Shown here: positions 36,761 to 45,320 of the stretch, one piece after another
Layout: each line of letters opens with the position of its first letter
Position numbering within the stretch: position 1 is the first letter of the stretch
From: Nostoc sp. JL34
GTDB taxonomy: Bacteria > Cyanobacteriota > Cyanobacteriia > Cyanobacteriales > Nostocaceae
DNA: 64,000 nucleotides
Reading direction: 5' to 3'
Assembly (NCBI RefSeq): GCF_017114945.1
Contig: NZ_JABXKQ010000094.1
Location: forward strand, 1-64,000
The notes under the pieces: generated by a model
The model's database searches: none
What the model was told of the DNA's origin: nothing
What the model saw: the letters and a program-made list of their open reading frames with translations, nothing else
Position numbers and translations under genes: made by a program

Positions 36761-37402
36761 TTAAGTATGGTGTGCAGCGAGTCGTTGGAATACTGATGGT
36801 GCTGGACTATTTGCGAGGTACTGGCGGATCACCTCGGCACACGCACCCGAACTTAACACCGAGGTATCGACTTCAAGATCATATATGCCAGGGATGTGGA
36901 CTTCACGTTGCCATAACTGAACTAGATGTGGCATCAACGAGTCGGCTACACTGACCACGTTCCCCCCCGTGTTTTGTCGCCGTTCCATAATGATCTTAAT
37001 GGGGCAGCGAACGCCTACGAACAAGACTGGCAATCCCTTCAAACGTCGGGCACTATCGGCCAGAATGCCTCGCTCTATTGCGTAGGCATCATGGTGTCCG
37101 ACATCAACCACGACATTCACACCCAAGCGGCTGTGGGCGGCGATGGACTCATACATGGCGCTGTACAGAATGGGAACAAGGGGTTCGATGTCCTGACGTT
37201 CTCCCCCTGGCCGCAGACCGATCCCAGGCAAGTATCGTGCGGGAGTCATTTGCATAAACCTATCGACACCCAAGTTCATCCACAGACCATCAAATGTCTC
37301 CTGGATGACTGCGACAATGCTTGACTTCCCTGATCGCGGAGCACCATTCAGGATGATAATCTGTCCTAGCTCCTGTGTCTGCCTCATGACCACTCCTCGC
37401 AT
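36761..37402 (-). CDS. Chloramphenicol phosphotransferase-like P-loop kinase
   Basis: A 213-residue P-loop kinase with Walker A GAPRSGKSS at 20-28, VDRFM near 44, and VVVDVGHHDAY in the middle, as in the CPT family that phosphorylates chloramphenicol in Streptomyces. The family includes many proteins of unknown substrate, so a resistance role is not shown. Its base composition is clearly more GC-rich than its neighbours, which suggests transfer from another organism. A Met six codons inside (MRQTQELG) is an equally good start. Confidence 0.75.
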   Translation of the reverse strand: MRGVVMRQTQELGQIIILNGAPRSGKSSIVAVIQETFDGLWMNLGVDRFMQMTPARYLPGIGLRPGGERQDIEPLVPILYSAMYESIAAHSRLGVNVVVDVGHHDAYAIERGILADSARRLKGLPVLFVGVRCPIKIIMERRQNTGGNVVSVADSLMPHLVQLWQREVHIPGIYDLEVDTSVLSSGACAEVIRQYLANSPAPSVFQRLAAHHT

Positions 37403-37567
37403 CCTTAATATATACTTAGCAGTTCTACGTTAAGGCTAAAATCTTGAATAGGCAATTGAAAATGTTTCTACCTCAGCCATGAGGTATTGACTGAGGCAGA
37501 AATTTGATTGTGAGTGCAAGCACAGCCTTTTTTTCTGCGATCACACCCTTTTTTAACGATAATCTAA

Positions 37568-37600
37568 AGATCCCCGACTCCTTTGAGGAGTTGGGGATCT
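37568..37600. terminator. Palindromic hairpin after the J-domain dynamin gene
   Basis: AGATCCCCGACTCC, TTTGA, GGAGTTGGGGATCT: a 14-bp stem with one wobble. It is 7 bp beyond the stop at 37607, so it probably ends that transcript. It is related to the dispersed hairpin at 15789. Confidence 0.55.
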
Positions 37601-37606
37601 AGTTGT

Positions 37607-39850
37607 TCATTTCTCGCTCAAAATTGTGTAAGCTTCATTAACTAAGTGCATTTTCTCTTGTGCTTGTTTTTGTAGCTGCGGCTGATTCACAAACAAATCT
37701 GGATGCCATTTTTTCACTAAAGTTCGATAAGCCTGTTTTACCTCAGCTAAAGAAGCATTTGCTGGCAATCCTAAAATGCTGTAGGCGCGAGTAATTTTAT
37801 CTTTTTCCGTCTGGGTTTTGGGTTGCGTGGGTGCTTTGTTGCTTTGAGTTGTATGTTGCTGTTTACCAGTTTTAAAACCAGGCGATGTCTGACGACAAGC
37901 CTTAGAACTACGCATCTCTGCTTTCATTTGCGCTATTTCTTCATTGAGTTCCCAATCACGAAATTTAGCCTCTACCTCTTCTGGGCGTGGAGAAGGAGAA
38001 GCTTTTGGCGGTGATGTAGAAACAGATTCTACCCTTGTCCCAGTATTCTTGGCAGTATTTTCCTGTTGTTGCTTAACGTCAGAATCTTTTTCAGGGGAAA
38101 TTTTAACTCTCTTTGGTTGTGGCGAATATTTTATCTTGGTATTGCTGTATTTGGGTATTTCTTTATAAGGTTGATGATTTGAGAGGATTTTGACTTTTTC
38201 TAACTCTCGTAATAACTGATTAAAACCGTTTTGTAACTGCTGCAAATTTTCCCGTTTATTAGTAAATTCTACTGGTTCTTGACTGACTTCAAAGCAAATT
38301 ACTTTATCGGACTTCTGTTCATATTCATTCAAAATTGATAATCCTTGTTTGCTGAAGTTAGATAAATAATCTTCAATTGCAGTTATACAAAGTTTAGCAA
38401 CGTCCTGATGATAAGATTCCTTTGCTAATTGTTCGTCTTGTTTTTGGATATTCTTGTTTAACAAATAAGAAATACTCCCGACGACAGCAGCACCCACTGG
38501 GCCGCCCAACAACCAACCAATACCGCCACCAACAGCGATAGAACCTGGTTCACTCAAATCATCAGTACTGCTTGGCTTTGGGGGTAGTATTACTTGTGGT
38601 TGGTGAGGAAAGGGAATTAATAAATCTTGCGGCCGTTCTTCTTGAAAAAATTCGTAAGCCTGATAAAGCCATTTTATCGCAGCCAATTGCAATTGAGTCA
38701 GGTCTTTTTTAAGAGTATTTGTTTGCCAAGCTTTAAAGTTATTTTCTGCCAATGCAACTGCCGCGTCAGCTTGATATTTTGTTAGTAATTTAGGTAATGC
38801 TAGCCAATCGCGTAACTCTCCCACGCTAGTAGTAAAACCTTTATAAATTAAGTTAGCTGCTTTTTGTTTAATTTCAATTTTGCTATTTTGTTTATTATCA
38901 AAGAATTTTAATTCAATAACAATTGGGTCAATTTTGGCTTTTAATGAGTGTTGGATTTGAGAAGCGATCGCTTCCACTCTTGGCAAACGCACACTACCAC
39001 TATTTGGTTGCAAAATCCCCACAATATTTTGCAAAGCTGTTTCAAAAGCCGCTAATCCGCTACTATTGGCAGCAGCAACATCGCCTTTTAATCTGGCTCT
39101 TAAGGCAGGTAAAGCATCAACGCGATATAAATTACTAAAACCTGGAGGTAATTCGGCTCTAAAGCTTTCTGCAACAAACAACAGACGATTTTGAACTTGT
39201 TTTTGCTCATCAGGTTCGAGTAAGTTAAGAAAATTAGCAACAAAAATAACTGTTTTAATACCGCGATCTAATAGCCAATCTCGTAAATTTTCCCGTTCAC
39301 CCAAAGTCATTAACTTCCGTGCATCTAATAATTGGATAACTAAATCTGCACTTAGAAGTTGTTCTCGAACTAAATTATCTTGTTCATCTCTATCATTTGT
39401 TCCCGGTAAATCGAGAAATTCTACTCCTGTTTCCAAGAAAGGATGCGGACAGAAAACTTCTACAGATGCTACATCTTTTCGCATCTGCCTATTACCATCA
39501 AGAATTGCAAATTGCTGTAAAATTTCTGTGCCATTGCGATAGATTTCTGTCCCATCTACCAACATGATGCGAGTTCGCACATCAGAGCCATAATTAACAG
39601 TAATCGATGCGCCTGTGGTAGGGATTAAATCAATTGGTAAGGTGCGATTCCCCAGCATGGCATTCAGTAAAGTAGATTTGCCATGATTAAAGGGGCCAAA
39701 TACCGCAATCCGAAAGCTAGGATTAACCAGATGATTGCAAATGGTAATTATATCTTGATGTAGTTGCGATTTGTGGTCTAAATTCAGTAATGCAGATGCA
39801 GATTTGAGAGAATCTACTAATTTTTTGTAACCTTCATATTGTTGTTGCAT
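37607..39850 (-). CDS. Dynamin-like GTPase fused to a C-terminal J domain
   Basis: A 747-residue protein. The GTPase domain has P-loop FGPFNHGKST (51-60) and G3 DLPGTNDRDEQ near 146. A membrane-interacting Gly-rich hydrophobic hairpin (SIAVGGGIGWLLGGPVGAAV) lies mid-protein, followed by a disordered charged linker. Residues 685-747 form a J domain with HPD (VKKWHPDLF), which would stimulate an Hsp70. Dynamin relatives remodel membranes; the J domain suggests coupling to a chaperone. It lies 130 bp after the BDLP1-like gene on the same strand. Bacterial dynamins often come in pairs, so the two may work as one complex. Confidence 0.85.
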   Translation of the reverse strand: MQQQYEGYKKLVDSLKSASALLNLDHKSQLHQDIITICNHLVNPSFRIAVFGPFNHGKSTLLNAMLGNRTLPIDLIPTTGASITVNYGSDVRTRIMLVDGTEIYRNGTEILQQFAILDGNRQMRKDVASVEVFCPHPFLETGVEFLDLPGTNDRDEQDNLVREQLLSADLVIQLLDARKLMTLGERENLRDWLLDRGIKTVIFVANFLNLLEPDEQKQVQNRLLFVAESFRAELPPGFSNLYRVDALPALRARLKGDVAAANSSGLAAFETALQNIVGILQPNSGSVRLPRVEAIASQIQHSLKAKIDPIVIELKFFDNKQNSKIEIKQKAANLIYKGFTTSVGELRDWLALPKLLTKYQADAAVALAENNFKAWQTNTLKKDLTQLQLAAIKWLYQAYEFFQEERPQDLLIPFPHQPQVILPPKPSSTDDLSEPGSIAVGGGIGWLLGGPVGAAVVGSISYLLNKNIQKQDEQLAKESYHQDVAKLCITAIEDYLSNFSKQGLSILNEYEQKSDKVICFEVSQEPVEFTNKRENLQQLQNGFNQLLRELEKVKILSNHQPYKEIPKYSNTKIKYSPQPKRVKISPEKDSDVKQQQENTAKNTGTRVESVSTSPPKASPSPRPEEVEAKFRDWELNEEIAQMKAEMRSSKACRQTSPGFKTGKQQHTTQSNKAPTQPKTQTEKDKITRAYSILGLPANASLAEVKQAYRTLVKKWHPDLFVNQPQLQKQAQEKMHLVNEAYTILSEK

Positions 39851-39854
39851 AGTT

Positions 39855-39966
39855 TCTCGTTCTTAGCTAGAAGCTGGTAATGTAGATCATTGGGGCTACC
39901 GCCTTACTTCCTTTATTGGAGGCGGAGCCTCCTGCTATACATTCCCAGCTAGAAGCTGAGAACGAG
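39855..39966. repeat. 112-bp palindromic repeat between the two dynamin genes
   Basis: The ends CTCGTTCTTAGCTAGAAGCT and AGCTAGAAGCTGAGAACGAG are inverted copies, and a GGAGGC-GGA-GCCTCC hairpin (39918-39932) sits inside. It fills the gap between the BDLP1 stop (39981) and the J-domain dynamin start (39850), so it could separate or dampen transcription between them. Confidence 0.6.
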
Positions 39967-39980
39967 AGTCATGAAATATA

Positions 39981-42065
39981 TTAGCTATAGTAAGCTAATA
40001 AATTGCTATATGCCGCCTCGATTTTTTGCAATTGAGCTATTACATTTTCCTGTAAATCTTTTAAACGTTTTAACTCACTCTCACGATTTATCTCGCGGGT
40101 TTGTTTCTGCTGGACTAAATTATCTAATTCAGATTTGCGAGATACAATATCATCGTTAATCCGCTTACTCAGTTCTCTTTCGTAAGAGTCAAAACACTCT
40201 TTTACAGCATTGTATACAACCTGAGATTGCTCATGTGCCACTTGTGGTAGGTGTTTAACTAACTCTTTCTTCGCCGTTTTAACTAACTCTCTACGCGCTT
40301 GATCTGCTTGCAAAAATCCTACTCCTAAACCTAGCAGTGCAAACCCGATAGGGCCAAGCAAAACCCCTGTCACTGCTGTAATTATCCCACCTATACCAAT
40401 TACAGTGAAGTAGTTTAACAAGATATTTTTCCAATCAAATCCAGCCCCCGCCATTGCGAAACCAGCAAGATTTCCCTTAGAGAGTGATAACAATCCCATT
40501 GCCCATTTTGCCCAACCGGGAGAGTTATCTTCTTCAGTAGTAGTAGTGGCATGTACCTTTACGTCTTGTCCAGTGAGCTTTTCTGTAATTTGGTCTGTGA
40601 TTTGATTGTAAGATGCGCCATATTGTGCAGCACTACGAGAAAGTTCTTGAAAAGCTGCATTAATATCTTTTTCAGCAGTTAATGTCCAAGCAGCAGATTT
40701 GTCGGTGATATATTGCTCAAAGGCTTTTTGCAGTGCGGTGTTAAATGCTTCTCGTTTACCAGTACTGAGGAAATCAAACAGATTTAATTCCGGCTGATAA
40801 CGTAAGAAATCATTTTCAAAGGTATTGCCTAAATTTAAAACGTAGCTGCGAAAAGATTCGGAAATCGTTCTTGCTTGAGTGTCTCTGGTATTGATAATTT
40901 CTTTTTGGAATTCATCCCGAATACCTGTGAGTTTGTTAAATTCAGGTTCTACTGAATCAATCCGTTTTTTCAATTCATTGACATCTTGATCGAGTAATGG
41001 TATTCGTCTAGCAACTGCTTCGCGAGTATGATTAACAGCTTGTCTAGCTAAGGTTCTGACTTGACGAAGTTCTGCGATCGCACGTTCTCTGGTAAGAAAA
41101 GTATTCAGTGCTTCCATAAATTTCGGAAAGCCAGTCCCATCTAAATCAGCTTGGGGATTTTTTAACCGTCGTCTGAGTGCTTGAATTGACGAAAGCTCAA
41201 ACACGCGTTCGTCATAAATATTCTGACCTTCTACAGTACAATATTCTGCTAAATTCGCGTTAAATACTTGCCGTAATCTGTTTTCAGATGCTTGTAATTC
41301 TTCTACATCATCAGGATCAATCAGTGATTCCCGCACTTGATCCCAAGCATTAACTAAAAAGAAAACTGTCAATCCTCGACCTTTGATATAATTTTCTAGG
41401 TAGCGACGCTCACCCAAGGTACAAGGTTGAGAAGCTCTCATCACAAACAAAATTGCATGGCAATTATTTACATAACCTAAAGATAATTCGTTTCGCGCTT
41501 CTGTATCATTTAATCCTGGACTATCGACAATTTCAATTCCCTTTTCTAGTATCGTTAAGGGATACTCAACTACTGCATAATCTACATCTGGAAATGCTTG
41601 TTTTTTCTCCTGTTCTAGTTTTTTAGCTTCAGCCGGATCAATAGTATATTTATATTTAAAGTCCTGAAAGTCTAGCTGTTGCGGACTTTTACCATCATTA
41701 AAATGAATGGTGACTTTCTTTTCTGGGCCATATCGTAAAACTGTTAATACTGCGGTACAAGGGTTAACATCGCTCGGTAATAAATTTTCACCAATTAAGG
41801 CATTGAGAAAGGTGCTTTTTCCTCGTTTCATATCGCCCAATACCAACAGGCGAAATACACCTTGCTGAAGGTTTTTACTAGCTACTGTAATATCTTCAAT
41901 ATCTCGCTCTAAACTGAGTTTTCCTGATGAAGAATCTCCAGCCAATTCAGCTTGATTAATTGTTTCAGCCAGTTTACTCAAACATACAGAAATCTCGGAG
42001 CGGACTTGAGCAACACGCTCTAAATCTTGAATAAATCTGTCAGTTGCTACTTGCTCATTCATCAT
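39981..42065 (-). CDS. Bacterial dynamin-like protein BDLP1
   Basis: A 694-residue large GTPase that tubulates membranes. It has P-loop GDMKRGKST (77-85), switch I with the Thr in NPCTAV, G3 DSPGLND and G4-type NAWDQ. A long helical neck and trunk follow, and a hydrophobic paddle (about 565-605, ILLNYFTVIGIGGIITAVTG) inserts in lipid. From memory it is almost identical to the crystallised BDLP1 of Nostoc punctiforme, also about 693 residues. It is preceded by a small membrane protein gene 14 bp upstream on the same strand and followed by a J-domain dynamin. Confidence 0.95.
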   Translation of the reverse strand: MMNEQVATDRFIQDLERVAQVRSEISVCLSKLAETINQAELAGDSSSGKLSLERDIEDITVASKNLQQGVFRLLVLGDMKRGKSTFLNALIGENLLPSDVNPCTAVLTVLRYGPEKKVTIHFNDGKSPQQLDFQDFKYKYTIDPAEAKKLEQEKKQAFPDVDYAVVEYPLTILEKGIEIVDSPGLNDTEARNELSLGYVNNCHAILFVMRASQPCTLGERRYLENYIKGRGLTVFFLVNAWDQVRESLIDPDDVEELQASENRLRQVFNANLAEYCTVEGQNIYDERVFELSSIQALRRRLKNPQADLDGTGFPKFMEALNTFLTRERAIAELRQVRTLARQAVNHTREAVARRIPLLDQDVNELKKRIDSVEPEFNKLTGIRDEFQKEIINTRDTQARTISESFRSYVLNLGNTFENDFLRYQPELNLFDFLSTGKREAFNTALQKAFEQYITDKSAAWTLTAEKDINAAFQELSRSAAQYGASYNQITDQITEKLTGQDVKVHATTTTEEDNSPGWAKWAMGLLSLSKGNLAGFAMAGAGFDWKNILLNYFTVIGIGGIITAVTGVLLGPIGFALLGLGVGFLQADQARRELVKTAKKELVKHLPQVAHEQSQVVYNAVKECFDSYERELSKRINDDIVSRKSELDNLVQQKQTREINRESELKRLKDLQENVIAQLQKIEAAYSNLLAYYS

Positions 42066-42078
42066 AGTTACACCTTTA

Positions 42079-42447
42079 TTAAAGATTAGTTTTTTTAAAT
42101 TCCAAAAATAACTTGTAAGACATCCACCCCAGTGCAGTAATAATAAGAAATCCAGCCACCACTGAGGCTATTCTGACTACAACCAGCGCTACCACACCAA
42201 GAGCAAACAACTTCCCACCCAGAATCATTTTTTGCATCCAAGGTTTCTGGGAATTTTCTGGCTGATGCTTCACAGTTTGATGAAAAGCCGCATCGGTAGG
42301 ATGGATGTTAGTTTCCATTTCCTGGAATCGCAATTCAACTTCTCGTTCTCGTAGTAAACGTTTCCGATGATCAAGTTCTTTTTGGCGATGCCTACGGCGG
42401 GCTTCTCTACGAGAGGCTACGCCAACGCCTACGCTTTCAGATGTCAT
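42079..42447 (-). CDS. Small membrane protein preceding BDLP1
   Basis: A 122-residue protein with a basic, Arg/Glu-rich N-terminal half and two adjacent C-terminal membrane helices (about 76-115, GGKLFALGVVALVVVRIASV and following). Its stop is 14 bp before the BDLP1 start, so they share an operon, and it may anchor or regulate the dynamin. Residues about 5-21 (SVGVGVASRREARRRHR) are encoded by a small dispersed repeat, so the native protein probably ran from MTSE directly to KELDHRKRLL. Confidence 0.75.
   Translation of the reverse strand: MTSESVGVGVASRREARRRHRQKELDHRKRLLREREVELRFQEMETNIHPTDAAFHQTVKHQPENSQKPWMQKMILGGKLFALGVVALVVVRIASVVAGFLIITALGWMSYKLFLEFKKTNL
42384..42435 (+). repeat. Dispersed repeat inside the small membrane-protein gene
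   Basis: GGCGATGCCTACGGCGGGCT is followed by TCTCTACGAGAGGCTACGCC and AACGCCTACGCT. The central CTCTACGAGAG is palindromic. It shares the GCGATGCCT..GGCGGGC core with 14045 and 14159. It is in frame and adds about 17 residues. Confidence 0.7.
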
Positions 42448-42709
42448 CGGTGTCTACTCCATCTAAGACAATGAAATGATGTCAGCATTCACTCGTGAGT
42501 CATGCAGTATACTAGCTTACACAAATATTTTTTAACCCCAGTACAATTACTACTTTAGTTTTCATTGCCTGCTAAACTAAAGCTGGAAGTTAATCACTAA
42601 GGTTAGTTCTAAATTTGTCTTTTTTTTAGTAGCATCATAGGATTTTAGGCAAATCATGCCACCGCTATAAGCCAAAATTTTTATAGATACTCACACAGGT
42701 ACAGTCAAA

Positions 42710-43684
42710 ATGGATATTAAAAATGGCTTTGTCGGGGCTGTTGGCAACACACCCCTGATTCGCTTAAACAGCTTTAGTGAAGAAACAGGATGTGAAATTC
42801 TTGGTAAAGCAGAATTCCTCAATCCTGGCGGTTCCGTCAAAGACCGCGCCGCACTTTACATCATCGAAGACGCAGAAGAGAAAGGTCTACTCAAACCTGG
42901 TGGCATCGTTGTAGAAGGAACTGCTGGTAATACTGGCATTGGACTAGCACATATTTGCAACGCCAAAGGCTACAAATGCTTAATTATTATTCCCGATACC
43001 CAGTCACAAGAAAAGATAGACGCACTGACAGCACTGGGAGCAGAAGTTCGTCCCATCCCTGCTGTACCCTACAAAGACCCGAACAACTACGTCAAGCTAT
43101 CTGGCAGAGTCGCTGCTGAATTAGAAAATGCCATTTGGGCGAATCAGTTTGACAACTTAGCCAACCGCCGCGCCCACTACGAAACCACAGGGCCGGAAAT
43201 TTGGACGCAGACAGATGGTAAAATAGATGCATGGACAGCCGCAACTGGTACTGGTGGTACTTATGCTGGTGTGGCGTTGTACTTGAAAGAACAAAATCCG
43301 GCGGTTAAATGCGTTGTTGCCGATCCGCTGGGTAGTGGACTTTATAGCTATGTCAAAACCGGCGAAATCAATATAGAAGGAAACTCCATTACCGAAGGTA
43401 TCGGTAATGGTCGTGTCACAGCCAATATGGAAGGCGCACCTGCTGATGATGCCATCCAAATAGATGACAAAGAAGCTTTACGGGTAGTTTACCAACTACT
43501 GAGGAAAGATGGCCTGTTAATGGGCGGTTCAACGGGTATTAATGTTGGGGCAGCTGTTGCCTTAGCGAAGCAGTTGGGCCCAGGACATACCATTGTTACC
43601 ATCTTATGTGATAGTGGTTCTCGGTATCAGTCGCGGATATTCAACCCTGAATGGCTAGCCTCAAAAGGACTTTCAATAGAGTAG
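42710..43684 (+). CDS. cysK: Cysteine synthase A
   Basis: A 324-residue PLP enzyme making cysteine from O-acetylserine and sulfide. The PLP lysine is K44 in NPGGSVKDR, the phosphate/substrate loop is TAGNTGIGLA (71-80), and TGTGGTYAGV binds the PLP phosphate. The C-terminal LMGGSTGINVGAA is intact. The GSRYQSRIFNPEWL ending is typical of cyanobacterial CysK. The broken ferredoxin gene follows downstream on the same strand after a heptamer repeat tract. The 5' region has no clear SD; the ATG at 42710 fits the family start. Confidence 0.93.
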   Translation: MDIKNGFVGAVGNTPLIRLNSFSEETGCEILGKAEFLNPGGSVKDRAALYIIEDAEEKGLLKPGGIVVEGTAGNTGIGLAHICNAKGYKCLIIIPDTQSQEKIDALTALGAEVRPIPAVPYKDPNNYVKLSGRVAAELENAIWANQFDNLANRRAHYETTGPEIWTQTDGKIDAWTAATGTGGTYAGVALYLKEQNPAVKCVVADPLGSGLYSYVKTGEINIEGNSITEGIGNGRVTANMEGAPADDAIQIDDKEALRVVYQLLRKDGLLMGGSTGINVGAAVALAKQLGPGHTIVTILCDSGSRYQSRIFNPEWLASKGLSIE

Positions 43685-43686
43685 TC

Positions 43687-43765
43687 ATTAGTCACTAGTC
43701 ATTGGTCATTAGCTTCCGACTTTTGACAAGTGACAAATGACAAAGGACAAAGGACAAATGACCAA
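43687..43765. repeat. Heptamer tandem repeats (STRR type)
   Basis: Two tracts: TCATTAG-like heptamers at about 43685-43711, and TGACAAG, TGACAAA, TGACAAA, GGACAAA, GGACAAA, TGACCAA at 43724-43765. The second tract includes the ATG of the ferredoxin-like pseudogene. Confidence 0.75.
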
Positions 43766-44327
43766 CATCACTCAACCATCAAACTTGCCGATAATAGACC
43801 AACACTCTTCTCCTAAATGTGTGCGGGTTTGTCAAAACCGTACTTGTAAAAAGCAAGGTGCAGTCAAGGTTTTAGCAGCTTTTATAGCTTTGCCAATCCC
43901 TGGTGTAACTGTAACGGCTAGCAGCTGTTTAGGACAATGTGGCAATGGGCCGATGGTCATTAGTGTCAACTTAAGGTTAAAACCCATTTGTCAACGATAG
44001 GTTTTGTTAGGAACGAAGTATAAAGGTGAACTTTTTTCTGACTTTTATACGCAAGCTGGGAGTGATGCTAATAAACAAAGCATTAATAGTCCCTGAAAAA
44101 GTTCGTTTTTTGTCCCTTTCAAACCAAATTGTTAAGCATAAATGCTTATTGACATAGGAAGTTTGAGCTTAACTTGACACCTATGGCCGATGGTACTGGT
44201 ATTACCCGATATGGTCTGGTATAGCAGTGTTCAGTCGGATGAAGTATCTCTACTGATAGAAAATCATTTGCTAGGTGGTCAAAGAGTCCAACAGATGCTC
44301 TATTATCGGTTTCATCCCCAGAAATAA
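43758..44327 (+). pseudogene. (2Fe-2S) ferredoxin-like gene split by a miniature element
   Basis: The reading MTNITQPSNLPIIDQ.. then CVRVCQNRTCKKQGAVKVL and SSCLGQCGNGPMV shows the Cys pattern of thioredoxin-like (2Fe-2S) ferredoxins. At 43958 a 228-bp element with a 9-bp duplication cuts the frame. If the element and one copy of GCCGATGGT are removed, the frame continues LVLPDMVWYSSVQSDEVS to a stop at 44327, giving an intact 110-residue protein. As it stands the product would end RLKPICQR at 44000, after only two of the expected later residues. The insertion is recent, since no other lesion is seen. Confidence 0.88.
43958..44185 (+). mobile_element. Miniature element family 2, copy 2 (228 bp)
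   Basis: The ends are CATTAGTGTCAACTTAAG and GCTTAACTTGACACCTATG, and the flanking duplication is GCCGATGGT (43949-43957 and 44186-44194). It has the same length as copy 1 and differs from it at only a few positions. Confidence 0.92.
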
Positions 44328-44382
44328 AGCTAAATTTTCAATATCAAGGTCTGCAATCTTGTTGACTGAAGTGAGGCATCCT

Positions 44383-45315
44383 ATGAATATCCAGCAGTTG
44401 CGTCAATCCTTAAAACAAAAGTGGCTTATTTACTACAAGCAAAATATTTCCTGGCTGGTCAAAATGCGAATTTGGGCCACTTACGATGGTCTGCGCCGTC
44501 CTTTGTCCGGTTTTATTTTGGCAACACTGTCTGTTTTGGAACCCCAGTTTGATGAAATACTTTGTTTTATGCTGGATCTAAATAACGATCCAGATAAAAT
44601 AGTCGCTGCTTTAGGTCTTAACTTCAATCCTGATGAAGAGTTACGTTTAATAAAATCAGACTATTCCATAGCTACCAGCCAAGCTGAAAATGAGTCGCCA
44701 AATGAGAAGTATTCTGAGGATAAACATCTGTCATCGGTTGTAACTGCTACCAAGATTGCGCCTAATTCTCTTGCTAAGACTCTAGACTCCAACTTGCCAC
44801 GCGCCGATCAACTTGTGCCATCATTTACAGCTACCACTGAGGTAGTTCGGACACGCAAACCTGAGTTAGTAGTTGCATTTGCTACTAGAGTTGCTCCAGA
44901 TACTCCGGCAAAAACGCCAGCCTCCGGTTTTGTAAGCGAATATCAACCACTACAATCGCCCCTAGAACGCCTCCCTTCAGGAACCTCGCTGACAATGACT
45001 GCTGAGGTTAACACCAAATCCAAAACTATGCCATCTGCGGCCGTAGCTACTGAGGTTAAAAGCAATGCGTCATCTAACCGAATCCCTGTAGGTGCATTGC
45101 TGGCAATTACTACTGAGATTAACAGTAATGGCAAACCAGTGCGATCGCTAGCAATTACTACTGAGGTTAAAAGCAACGACAAAGATCCGAATATTCAATC
45201 ACAAGAGGTTAAAAGCAAAGTGAATTTAGCAACCACTAATGCCCGTAGTATAGCTTCTTGGGTAGATGAATTTTGTTACGGCGCTAGGGAAAAAGAGAAG
45301 GATATTTTGATTTGA
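44383..45315 (+). CDS. DUF5331-domain protein
   Basis: About 310 residues from MNIQQLRQSLKQKWLIYYKQ. The first 90 residues match the cyanobacterial DUF5331 domain (LVKMRIWATYDGLRRPLSGF, then ALGLNFNPDEELRLI). The rest is a low-complexity Ser/Thr/Val/Lys-rich region with degenerate repeats ending ATEVKSN or ITTEINSN, probably disordered. The last 20 residues (SIASWVDEFCYGAREKEKDI) look ordered. The frame is open upstream to 44275 but that would overlap the ferredoxin-like gene. Its function is unknown. Confidence 0.8.
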   Translation: MNIQQLRQSLKQKWLIYYKQNISWLVKMRIWATYDGLRRPLSGFILATLSVLEPQFDEILCFMLDLNNDPDKIVAALGLNFNPDEELRLIKSDYSIATSQAENESPNEKYSEDKHLSSVVTATKIAPNSLAKTLDSNLPRADQLVPSFTATTEVVRTRKPELVVAFATRVAPDTPAKTPASGFVSEYQPLQSPLERLPSGTSLTMTAEVNTKSKTMPSAAVATEVKSNASSNRIPVGALLAITTEINSNGKPVRSLAITTEVKSNDKDPNIQSQEVKSKVNLATTNARSIASWVDEFCYGAREKEKDILI

Positions 45316-45320
45316 ACTGC

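Noticed and set aside
36926..37324. 132-codon plus-strand ORF opposite the CPT-like kinase
   Set aside because: Mirror frame of a GC-rich gene; the minus-strand frame has the P-loop and family features.
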